From CAYNVQ01 sp964400735 (GTDB lineage: Bacteria > Acidobacteriota > Aminicenantia > Aminicenantales > Aminicenantaceae): a stretch of DNA of 64,000 nt. The stretch spans positions 62,001 through 126,000 of the forward strand of contig CAYNVQ010000002.1 in NCBI GenBank assembly GCA_964400735.1. The letters run 5' to 3'. Below the pieces are notes generated by a model that did no database searches, had not been told where the DNA came from, and saw only the letters and a program-made list of their open reading frames with translations. Below are positions 1 to 7,550 of this stretch, in pieces; position 1 is the first letter of the stretch; every line of letters begins with the position of its first letter. The position numbers and the translations under genes are program-made.

Positions 1-2
1 TC

Positions 3-1643
3 AGTTCTCTCCCGATCAGTTGTTCCTCCGAAGGAAGGGCCAGAAACTGCTACTGGTTTATGCCCTTCATGCGGTCCGCCCGGATAACAGCCACCAACGA
101 GGGCTCACATCCTGTAGGAGCCTTCTACTACTACATCGATTACCGGGAGCTTTCCGAACTCTCAGAAGACATTCCATACTTCCATGCCCAGTACCGACAG
201 GAAATGCCCTGCCTTGCCGGAAAAAATTACCTTATCCTCGACGCCTCGGGCCGCGGGCACTTCGTGGGATGCAACCTCAGCATCCTGCAGCGCGCCATGG
301 GCTGGTGGGGAGAGGGCGACGACATGATCTACGTGGACGGCGAGGAGTTTCCCTCGCTTCACGGGACAGGATCAGAAGACTATTTCTCCGATGCCTGGGG
401 CATGAGGGAGGACGAAAACCTTTTCTACGGATGCCCCCTCCAGGAGCCGGATTTCCAGGTAGGCTCAAAAGCGACGGTCTATCGTTTCCACATTCCCGAT
501 CCGATCCCCTTCAAAAAATCCATCCGGATGACCATCGAGCACGGGCATGACAACGACCGCTCGGACTTCTATTCGTCGGTGGCTTACTGGTACCAGAGCG
601 AACCCCACAGATCTTTTCCTGCTTTGCCTTCGGCGGCAGAAAGGCTTCCCTATGCTCAGGAATCCTCAGGAGATTTCATCTTTCCGGAGTGGGAACGGAT
701 CGAAGAAACAGGAGTTCTGGGCTATCGGGATATAAATTCCGGGATGGCCTTCCGCGCCCCCGGCCTTTCCCTCTCCTTCTCGTCCTTCTACGACCAAGCA
801 GGAGATAGATACCCGCTGCTCACCACGGAGAACGCAGGGCTGGAAACAACGGCCGAGCTTTCCTTCCTGGCCGAAACAGGAGAACTTTACGACATTGACC
901 TTTATTTCATGAAAGGCCCGGATATGGGCCAAGTCAAGGCCACAGAAATCCGCAGCGACAGAGGGGCTACAAAGCTGCAAGCCGGGACCTTCGACGGGTA
1001 TTCCTCCGAGAGAAAGATCGATAAGCTGACCCTCCATAACATCCGGCTGGACGAGGGAACAAACACCCTGGTGCTCCGAGTAACCGGGAAAGCCTCCAAG
1101 GCCCGGGGCTCGGATCTCTCCTTGGTCAGCATGGGACTTTCGCCTTCGGACAGACGATTTATCACCGAGTGGAACCTGATCGGCCCCTTCGATGCTCCGG
1201 ACATGAGCTACCTCCAGACAGCTTATCCTCCGGAGGAGGAAATCGATATGAGCCGGGCCTATGAAGGAAAAGGCGGGAACCGGGTGGGGTGGAAAAAAAT
1301 GAAGGCCGAGCCCTCGGGATTCATGAGGCTCGAGAACCGCATCACACCCAGCGAAAGAGGGATCGTGTACGGACTTGTGTATGTATACTCCTCGGACAAA
1401 AGGAAATCCCTGATGCTCGTGGGCAGCGACGATGGGGTGCGTGTCTGGCTCAACGACACGCAGGTGCACACCAATCCTGCCTACCGGGGAGCCTATCCTG
1501 ACCAGGACCGGATTTCTGTCACCTTGAATGAGGGCTGGAACAAACTGTTGATCAAGGTCCTTCAGGGAGGCGGAGGCTGGGGTTATTATGTGCGCTTCGT
1601 GGACCCCGAAGGCCAAATCCGCTGGAGCACCGAAAGGCGGTGA
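3..1643 (+). CDS. GH172-like (DUF2961) glycoside hydrolase, 5' partial
   Basis: The reading frame is open from the first bases of the window, so the start lies upstream; the in-frame ATG at 60 is internal, because the residues before it (NCYWFMPF) already match the family. The N-terminal part (about window residues 1-200) carries the DUF2961/GH172 hallmark GTGSEDYF near residue 121, which holds a presumed catalytic Glu, followed by a jelly-roll pattern. About residues 200-380 look like a carbohydrate-binding beta-sandwich. The last 130 residues (SDDGVRVWLN, then EGWNKLLIKV) resemble the C-terminal beta domain found in secreted glycan hydrolases. GH172 members cleave fructofuranosides or arabinofuranosides; the substrate here cannot be told. 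The end overlaps the next gene by four bases (GTGA), suggesting translational coupling. Confidence 0.85.
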   Translation, partial: SSLPISCSSEGRARNCYWFMPFMRSARITATNEGSHPVGAFYYYIDYRELSELSEDIPYFHAQYRQEMPCLAGKNYLILDASGRGHFVGCNLSILQRAMGWWGEGDDMIYVDGEEFPSLHGTGSEDYFSDAWGMREDENLFYGCPLQEPDFQVGSKATVYRFHIPDPIPFKKSIRMTIEHGHDNDRSDFYSSVAYWYQSEPHRSFPALPSAAERLPYAQESSGDFIFPEWERIEETGVLGYRDINSGMAFRAPGLSLSFSSFYDQAGDRYPLLTTENAGLETTAELSFLAETGELYDIDLYFMKGPDMGQVKATEIRSDRGATKLQAGTFDGYSSERKIDKLTLHNIRLDEGTNTLVLRVTGKASKARGSDLSLVSMGLSPSDRRFITEWNLIGPFDAPDMSYLQTAYPPEEEIDMSRAYEGKGGNRVGWKKMKAEPSGFMRLENRITPSERGIVYGLVYVYSSDKRKSLMLVGSDDGVRVWLNDTQVHTNPAYRGAYPDQDRISVTLNEGWNKLLIKVLQGGGGWGYYVRFVDPEGQIRWSTERR

Positions 1644-2647
1644 CAACCTGGAGATCATTCCTTAAAGCCGACCCGACGGATTGGCTTCTGGAAGATGAGA
1701 ATCCCTCGGTAAAATATTTGACTTTGAGGGAAATCCTGGAAAAACCCGAATCTGCCTCCGAGGTTAAATCGGCCAGAAGGAACATTATGGAAACCGGGGT
1801 TATCCCCAAAATACTGGTCAAACAGACGTCCGGGGGTTACTGGGAAAAAGAAGAAGACTTTTACATCCGGACCAAATACAAGGGCACTGTCTGGCAGCTC
1901 ATCATCCTGGCCGAGCTTTGGGCTGACCGGAACGATCCACGGATTAAAAAAACCTGCGAGTTTATCCTGACCTGGTCCCAAGACCGGGAAAGCGGCGGAT
2001 TCTCCTACCGGGGGAGCAAAGACCGGGGGGGACAGCACAGCGGGGTTATCCCCTGCCTAACAGGCAACATGACCTGGAGCCTGATCCGGTTTGGATACTT
2101 AGACGACCCACGCCTGCAACGGGCCGTCGATTGGATCACTACCCACGGACGGTTCGACGATAGGAGGGGAAAGCCTCCGACAGGCTGGCCCTATGAGGGG
2201 CGCGAGCCCTGCTGGGGGAAACACACCTGTATGATGGGGGTCGTGAAGGGGCTCAAGGCTCTGGCCGAAATCCCACCCCGAAAAAGAGATAAAGATATCG
2301 ACGCCTTTATCCAGAATGCGGCGGAATTCATCCTCAAGCATCGTCTGTACAAAAAAAGCCATGATTCATCACAGGCGGCTAAGCCTAAATGGACCAAGCT
2401 CTGGTTTCCCTGGATGTGGGACATCGACGCCCTGGAACTTCTGCTCATCCTGACCGGGCTGGGGTATAAAGAGGAAAGGATGCAGGATGCTATGGATCTT
2501 GTTCTCTCCAAACAAACCGATCAGGGAAAGTGGAACCTGGAGATGACCTACAACGGCCGCTTCCAGGTCGACATCGAAAAGAAAGGAAAACCCAGCAAAT
2601 GGGTCACGCTTAACGCCTTGAGGGTGTTGAAGAGATATCACGGATAA
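1640..2647 (+). CDS. Alpha/alpha-toroid (prenyltransferase/squalene-cyclase-like) protein
   Basis: A 335-residue soluble protein without a signal peptide. It starts at a GTG that overlaps the stop of the preceding hydrolase. Its repeats (QLIILAELWADRNDPRIKKT, then TWSLIRFGYLDDPRLQRAVD, then ELLLILTGLGY) are the helix pairs of a terpenoid-cyclase/prenyltransferase toroid, a fold also seen in glycan-handling enzymes. Homologues are sometimes labelled 'nitrogen fixation protein NifH', which nothing in this sequence supports. No DxDD cyclase motif was seen, so cyclase activity is unlikely. Coupling to a GH172-like gene suggests a role in the same carbohydrate process, but this is inference. Confidence 0.7.
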   Translation: MTTWRSFLKADPTDWLLEDENPSVKYLTLREILEKPESASEVKSARRNIMETGVIPKILVKQTSGGYWEKEEDFYIRTKYKGTVWQLIILAELWADRNDPRIKKTCEFILTWSQDRESGGFSYRGSKDRGGQHSGVIPCLTGNMTWSLIRFGYLDDPRLQRAVDWITTHGRFDDRRGKPPTGWPYEGREPCWGKHTCMMGVVKGLKALAEIPPRKRDKDIDAFIQNAAEFILKHRLYKKSHDSSQAAKPKWTKLWFPWMWDIDALELLLILTGLGYKEERMQDAMDLVLSKQTDQGKWNLEMTYNGRFQVDIEKKGKPSKWVTLNALRVLKRYHG

Positions 2648-2712
2648 AGATTTTTCAAACCGCAGATTAAGGCTCTATTCCTTGCCCCGAACTGAGACCC
2701 TACATAACCTCT

Positions 2713-4260
2713 TCATCCTTTGGCGCCCCTCAGGATATTCCTCTGGCCGTCCGTCCAGTGATCCCTGTACCAAGTGCACTTTTCGAAGCTATCGCCGAGC
2801 TCTTCCATCTTTTTTCTGAGTTTGAGCCGGAAGTCCTCCGCGATATTTTTGTATCCGGTAGCTGCGATCAGATTCTTCATCTGTAGGGGATCATCCTGAT
2901 TGTCGAACAGAAGCTCCGACCTATCTCGCCTGTAGATAGCATAGGTGTAGCGTTTATCCCTCAGCCCGCGCCATTCGAATCCATCTTCCCAGAGATAGGT
3001 GTGCCCCATGCCTTGGAGCAGAGCGGCATCCGGCTCCAGCCCTTTCTTCCCCAGGGCCAGATGACTCAAATCCATCCCTTCGACTTCTTCCGGAAAGGAC
3101 AGACCCATCAACCCAAGGATGGTGGGCATGATATCCGGCGTTCCCAGGCATGCTACGGAAACCGAGCCAGGAGGGATATGCTCCGGCCATCGGATCAGGA
3201 AGGGCACCCGAACCGCCTCTTCGTAAAAGGTCAATTTTTGGACCCGACCCTGGGCACCGAACATTTCGCCATGGTCGGAACTGAAAACGAAGAGGGTATT
3301 GTCCGCGATTCCTGCTTTTTCTATGGCACCCAAAAGCCGCCCGATGTTCCAGTCCAGATTGGCCACCATAGCATAATATACATGCAGCAATTCAGGGGTA
3401 TTCTTTTTGTAGTACTCGAGCCAGCGCACAGGATCGGTGAAGCGGTCCATATAGGGATCGGGCGTGTCGGACCAGGTTTGGGGCAGGGAAAACTCCGTTT
3501 TTTCGAACATTCCGTAGTAGGATTCGGGGACATTATCCCTTCCCCAAGGATCATGCGGCGTCCCGTAGGAAAGGAACAGGGCGAACGGCCTGCCGGACCG
3601 GGCTTTTTCCTGAAGAAAGGAAATGGCCATATCCGTTTGAACATCGGGCTCATATCCGTCAACCCAGATGCGTTTTGGTGTATCCCCGAAGTAAAACGCT
3701 TTGTAATATTGATGGTTGAAATTGTAAGCGGCCCAATAGCCATCGAACCCGAGGCGATACCGCCGCATATCGGGCGGGATATACGAGTTTTTTGCCTCAT
3801 CGTGGTGGCCGGCTTGATTGGCCCAAAGGTGCCACTTGCCGATATAGCCAGTCTCGTAGCCGGATTCGGTCAGCACGTGACCGAAACAGCGGTGGTCAGG
3901 ATTCATCCGCAGTTCATTGATAACCATTCCTGTAGTGCTCGGATATTTGCCCGTAAAAAGCGAAGCCCGGTGTGCGGCACAAACCGGCATGGTGGATACA
4001 GCATTGCAGAAGCTAACTCCCTGCCCTGCAAGTTTGTCGATATTCGAAGTTCGGGCCTTTTCGTCTCCGGCATAGCCGAGCGATCTATAGCGGAGCTGGT
4101 CGGCGAACACATAGATCAGGTTGGGCTGCCTATCCTGGGAGAGCCCGTTTTTCTGGCAGCGTATCTGAGGACCGAAAGAAGCCAGCGCCGCCGCTCCCAA
4201 CCCGATAGTCTTGAGGAATCGACGGCGGTCGAGTCTGGAAGCTTCATTATGTTTCGGCAT
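2713..4260 (-). CDS. Type I sulfatase (arylsulfatase/choline-sulfatase family), Tat-exported
   Basis: The protein has 515 residues when started at 4260, where a GGAGAGGGGAGTG ribosome-binding site precedes ATG; an in-frame start at 4341 lacks one. Residues 12-17 (RRRFLK) followed by a hydrophobic alanine-rich stretch form a Tat signal. The formylglycine motif is C94-A-A-H-R98, the Cys-type CxAxR version that needs maturation by FGE or anSME, neither of which is in the window. Metal ligands include Asp54 (VFADQ) and the downstream SSDHGEM motif. It would hydrolyse sulfate esters in the periplasm, probably on sulfated glycans given the neighbouring hydrolase. It converges with the toroid gene across a 65-base gap. 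Confidence 0.9.
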   Translation of the reverse strand: MPKHNEASRLDRRRFLKTIGLGAAALASFGPQIRCQKNGLSQDRQPNLIYVFADQLRYRSLGYAGDEKARTSNIDKLAGQGVSFCNAVSTMPVCAAHRASLFTGKYPSTTGMVINELRMNPDHRCFGHVLTESGYETGYIGKWHLWANQAGHHDEAKNSYIPPDMRRYRLGFDGYWAAYNFNHQYYKAFYFGDTPKRIWVDGYEPDVQTDMAISFLQEKARSGRPFALFLSYGTPHDPWGRDNVPESYYGMFEKTEFSLPQTWSDTPDPYMDRFTDPVRWLEYYKKNTPELLHVYYAMVANLDWNIGRLLGAIEKAGIADNTLFVFSSDHGEMFGAQGRVQKLTFYEEAVRVPFLIRWPEHIPPGSVSVACLGTPDIMPTILGLMGLSFPEEVEGMDLSHLALGKKGLEPDAALLQGMGHTYLWEDGFEWRGLRDKRYTYAIYRRDRSELLFDNQDDPLQMKNLIAATGYKNIAEDFRLKLRKKMEELGDSFEKCTWYRDHWTDGQRNILRGAKG

Positions 4261-4312
4261 CACTCCCCTCTCCTTTTCCGGATTCCCGGTGGAAACTGCC
4301 GGTAACAGTGAA

Positions 4313-5014
4313 TCAAAATTCCCATTCGCTCCTTTCTGCACTTAGAACTTCCAGCTTTGTTCTTCCCCCGCAATATTTCTCCACCATAAGGGCTAAGTCT
4401 TCGACGCTGCCCTGCATCTCTTCGGCCGTAACCGGAGGAAGCCCTTCGGAAACCAGGATCACATCCCGGCTCTCTGCGGTCATCTTGGTCTTCTCGCTCT
4501 CCCGCCAGTTCCACCTGCGGCAAAGGACCTCCCTATTATCAGCGTAGATTACCTCTCCCCGCCGCGCCGTTTGCATCTCCTCCAGGCCCAAAGGCCTGAA
4601 AGATTCATCCCCTTTCGCCAACCGGAGAACGATATCTCCTTCTACACGCGCCAAATCATCCCCACCCACCGGAACCACGTGCAAGAGGGAGATGTAATTG
4701 TAGATGTCCACCACTTTGTTGATCGGACGAAGGTTCTTTCCTTCCAGAGTTCTACGAAAAAGGTTCTCCACCGAGCTGAGGTGTTTTTTCGGCTTGGCTC
4801 CAAATGAAGTATATGCCTTCCGCCAGCACTGGATTCTGGGAAATTCCGGCAGTTCCTCCAGGTTGAACTGATCCCTTATCTCATTCTGTCTCTCATGGAT
4901 CAGTTCTCCGATTTCATGAGATTCTCCTCTGTTTTCGATGCCTTCGGCTACCACAACTCCCAGGTGAAGGCCAGGAAAAGCCTCAAGTATCTCTGGGTAA
5001 ATCCTTAGTTTCAT
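4313..5014 (-). CDS. Free-standing B3/B4 tRNA-editing domain protein
   Basis: A 233-residue protein resembling the B3/B4 domain of bacterial PheRS beta subunits, the domain that clears misacylated Tyr-tRNA(Phe). The N-terminal FPGLHLGVVVAEGI and the central block FRRTLEGKNLRPINKVVDI, followed by NYISLLHVVPVGGDDL, match the usual layout of free-standing members. Its ATG overlaps the stop of the upstream decarboxylase (ATGA), so the two are translated together. Family members are mostly uncharacterised; hydrolysis of a mischarged tRNA or binding of a free amino acid are the plausible roles. Confidence 0.75.
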   Translation of the reverse strand: MKLRIYPEILEAFPGLHLGVVVAEGIENRGESHEIGELIHERQNEIRDQFNLEELPEFPRIQCWRKAYTSFGAKPKKHLSSVENLFRRTLEGKNLRPINKVVDIYNYISLLHVVPVGGDDLARVEGDIVLRLAKGDESFRPLGLEEMQTARRGEVIYADNREVLCRRWNWRESEKTKMTAESRDVILVSEGLPPVTAEEMQGSVEDLALMVEKYCGGRTKLEVLSAERSEWEF

Positions 5015-6420
5015 TCCAACAATTTTCGGGCTTCAGACTCGATTAATTCCCAGGCATTCCGGACATGCTTCTCCTTAGTCAACCTGGCCGCGACGGAGAG
5101 CCTCAGTACATATTTTCCTTTGAGAGAGGTGTGGGTCAAGAACACCTTGCCGGTGGCGTTCAATCTTTCGAGCAAGGCCCGATTCAGCTCGTTGAGCTTA
5201 TCCTCGCCACGGCCGTCGTTCAGGCGGAAACAGACCAGACTAACCGGTACGGGAGCCATGAGCTCGAAGTGATCGTGTTCTTGGATCCAGGTCCTGAACA
5301 TTTCGGCCAGCCGTATATGTTCACGGACCATATCCTGAAGCCCCTCCACCCCGTAGGAACGTATCACAAACCACAGCTTAAGGGCCCGGAAACGACGCCC
5401 CAGCTGGATTCCCCAGTCGCGGAAATTTTTCACTTGGGCATCCACACCGGTTTTCAGATATTCCGGATGGATCTCGAAAGTGCGAATCAAGGTTCCAGGA
5501 TCCTTCACAAAATAGGCGGAGCAATCGAAATTGGTCAGCATCCACTTATGGGGATTGAAGACAAAAGAATCAACCTCTTCAACACCATCGAGCATCCACC
5601 TTTTCTCGGGAAGAAGGGCAGCCGTCCCGGAAAAGGCAGCATCCACGTGGAACCATACACCATGCCGCCGGCATATCTCCCCTATCGGCTTCAGGGGATC
5701 CACCGCTGTGGAAGAAGTGGTTCCCACAGTGGCCACGACACATGCCGGAAGAAATCCGCTGTTTTTGTCCCGGATTATGGCTTCCTCCAGCTTTTCAGGT
5801 ATCATGGCGAAGCTTTCATCCGTGGGAATAAAGCGGAGGTTTTCCCAGCCATAACCTGCCATTTTCACTCCCTTCTCGATGCTGGAGTGTGTCTGGTCCG
5901 AGGCATAGACCACCAGAGGCTTCTGGATGCCCTTCAGGTTCGCTTCGAAACCCGTGGCCCGTTCTCTCGCCGAGAGCAGGGCAACCAGCGTAGCGGTAGA
6001 GGCAGTATCCTGGATGACCCCCGCCATACCCTCGGGTAGCCCAAGCATCTGGCGCAGCCACTCCAGGACGACCTCCTCCAGTTCGGAGGCGGCGGGAGAA
6101 GTCTGCCAGACCATGCACTGGGCGCCCATCCCGGCTGTGATCAGTTCAGCCAAAATCGAGGCGGGGCTGTTGTTGGCTGGAAAATAAGCGAACCAGGATG
6201 GATGCTGCCAGTGGGTCATTCCGGGCAGGATGATCTCTGTAAAATCTCGAAAGATGAGGTCCATGGATTCACCATGTACCGGTGGTTTTTCAGGAAGCTT
6301 CTGTCGAATATCCCCGGGTTTAACCCGAGACATGACAGGAAGCTGTTCGATGTTGGCGAAATAATCCGCCACCCAATCCACAAATCGATAACCATGTTTC
6401 CGAAAAGATTCTTTGTCCAT
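5011..6420 (-). CDS. PLP-dependent group II (aromatic L-amino acid) decarboxylase
   Basis: A full-length (469-residue) group II decarboxylase. The PLP lysine lies in FNPHKWMLTNFDC, and the preceding VWFHVDAAFSG supplies the Asp that binds the pyridine nitrogen. The N-terminal MTHWQHPSWFAYFPANNS block is typical of aromatic amino acid (Trp/Tyr/Phe/DOPA) decarboxylases rather than glutamate decarboxylases. It starts at 6420 after AGAGGAGG. It is the first gene of a two-gene operon with the B3/B4 domain protein. The product would be an aromatic amine such as tryptamine, tyramine or phenethylamine; the exact substrate cannot be read from the sequence. Confidence 0.9.
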   Translation of the reverse strand: MDKESFRKHGYRFVDWVADYFANIEQLPVMSRVKPGDIRQKLPEKPPVHGESMDLIFRDFTEIILPGMTHWQHPSWFAYFPANNSPASILAELITAGMGAQCMVWQTSPAASELEEVVLEWLRQMLGLPEGMAGVIQDTASTATLVALLSARERATGFEANLKGIQKPLVVYASDQTHSSIEKGVKMAGYGWENLRFIPTDESFAMIPEKLEEAIIRDKNSGFLPACVVATVGTTSSTAVDPLKPIGEICRRHGVWFHVDAAFSGTAALLPEKRWMLDGVEEVDSFVFNPHKWMLTNFDCSAYFVKDPGTLIRTFEIHPEYLKTGVDAQVKNFRDWGIQLGRRFRALKLWFVIRSYGVEGLQDMVREHIRLAEMFRTWIQEHDHFELMAPVPVSLVCFRLNDGRGEDKLNELNRALLERLNATGKVFLTHTSLKGKYVLRLSVAARLTKEKHVRNAWELIESEARKLLE

Positions 6421-6681
6421 AACCGGCCTCCTCTTCGCTCCAATTGTCCATTCTAAAAAATGTTATCCATTTAGTCAAAGTTACCTTCTCAACAACCATA
6501 AGCCCCCATTTCCTCGCATATTTCCCGATGTTTAGGGTCATATATTCTCGCTTCCGCAGCGTATGAAAACAATTCGGATTATTGATTATGTAAAAAAAGA
6601 AGAAAAAAACGGTGATTTATAGGGAAAAAAAGCGTAAAATTCCTTTATATATTCATCTTTTAAAAAAAAATAAAAAAAACC

Positions 6682-6711
6682 TTGAATTTTTATTTTTTTC
6701 TGTGGTATAAT
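6682..6711 (+). promoter_or_regulatory. Sigma70-type promoter
   Basis: TTGAAT at 6682-6687 and a perfect TATAAT at 6706-6711 are separated by 18 bases within AT-rich DNA. It points rightward toward the riboswitch and btuB, about 550 bases ahead, which leaves room for a long leader or a separate small RNA. Confidence 0.5.
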
Positions 6712-7086
6712 AATAGAAAGGTCATCAAAAAGGGGAATAAAAGAAGTCGAAAAAAGCTTTTTTCTTTCTATTTTTTTTCTTTTGAACTCCTTACGTGAAA
6801 AAAGTCTAACCTGTTTCTTTCATCCCGGTTCCGATTTCCTGACAAAATAGGATCTCATGCCTCCTTATTTCTCTGTTTTTTCTTCCTTATCCTTCAAAAA
6901 CTCAAAACGGCTCCAATTTTTTTTCAATTTCAGCAACTTTTTGACCAAAAAGGGCGTATATATATATGGAATGACAAAAATGAGAGAAAAAAAAGGAAAC
7001 GCATCAAGAAACTCCCTCCTTTTTTACCCTCCTTTTAGCAAAGGATTTCACATAGATCCCTTAACCTCTTAATCCATCCCCTCAAA

Positions 7087-7120
7087 GGCTGCCGAATCCA
7101 CCGAAAGGTAGAAGGCAGCC
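7087..7120 (+). other. Nested hairpin in the btuB upstream region
   Basis: GGCTGCC (7087-7093) pairs perfectly with GGCAGCC (7114-7120), and inside it ACC-GAAA-GGT forms a second stem with a GNRA tetraloop. A T-rich run (7138-7144) follows only after about 17 bases, so it is not a classical terminator. It may be the end of an upstream transcript or part of a structured RNA. Confidence 0.4.
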
Positions 7121-7264
7121 TCTCTCTATTCTGGCCATTTTTTTCACTTATAATTTACAGGGTTTCATCGCACAGAAGAATATGAAAACATAAAATTGAA
7201 CCGCCCCCTTTTTTATTCAGGATAAATGTGATATGCTGACATTCCTTTGACAATTGAATCCTAA

Positions 7265-7418
7265 CGGTTTGGAGGGCAGGGAAGTCCGTGAGATGCGGAC
7301 ACAGCCCCCGCTACTGTAATCGGGAACGAATTCCAGATCAAGCCACTGTTCCTTTTCGAAGGGATGGGAAGGCCTGGAAAGAGGTTGATCCGAGAGTCAG
7401 GAGACCTCCCTCAAACCG
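7265..7418 (+). ncRNA. Cobalamin (B12) riboswitch aptamer
   Basis: The conserved blocks appear in order: GGGAAGTCCGTGAGATGCGG, then ACAGCCCCCGCTACTGTAAT, then AAGCCACTG, then GGGAAGGC, and finally the B12 box GAGTCAGGAGACCTCCC. The closing stem P1 is GGTTT (7266-7270) with AAACC (7413-7417). It lies directly upstream of btuB in the same direction, so it should repress the receptor when adenosyl- or methylcobalamin is abundant. An intrinsic terminator follows at 7425-7460, indicating transcriptional control. Confidence 0.95.
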
Positions 7419-7424
7419 CTAAGG

Positions 7425-7460
7425 CCCATCTTCGGGAGGAAGGTTGGGTTGATTTTTTTT
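7425..7460 (+). terminator. Intrinsic terminator, expression platform of the B12 riboswitch
   Basis: CCCATCTTC (7425-7433) pairs with GAAGG-T-TGGG (7439-7448), giving nine pairs (one of them T-G) with one bulged T and a GGGAG loop. A run of eight T (7453-7460) follows. It sits seven bases after the aptamer, as expected for transcription attenuation. Confidence 0.85.
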
Positions 7461-7550
7461 GCCTTCGCTTCCTCAAGAATGGGGTGGGATACCGTTGCTT
7501 TTATTTAAGAGTCGCATGAACCTAGGCGCAGATTCTGAGGAGGTCCTCTC

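Larger units (their letters stand above)
6421..7264. other. AT-rich intergenic region upstream of the cobalamin riboswitch
   Basis: About 840 bases between the divergent decarboxylase and btuB with no convincing gene. Positions 6540-7000 are extremely AT-rich with long A and T runs. An open frame at 6857-7072 is mostly Phe/Ser/Lys, has no ribosome-binding site and is not accepted as a gene. A good promoter (6682-6711) and a nested hairpin (7087-7120) are listed separately. Confidence 0.6.

Noticed and set aside
3001..4305. A 434-codon plus-strand frame opposite the sulfatase
   Set aside because: It is the antisense shadow of a gene with Tat signal, formylglycine motif and ribosome-binding site; its own protein has no recognisable motif.
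6857..7072. A 71-codon frame in the AT-rich leader
   Set aside because: Composition reflects A/T runs (Phe, Lys, Ser), there is no ribosome-binding site and no domain.
7247..7252. Perfect TTGACA just before the riboswitch as its promoter
   Set aside because: A -10 box at the right distance would fall inside the aptamer, whose first pairing strand must be transcribed.
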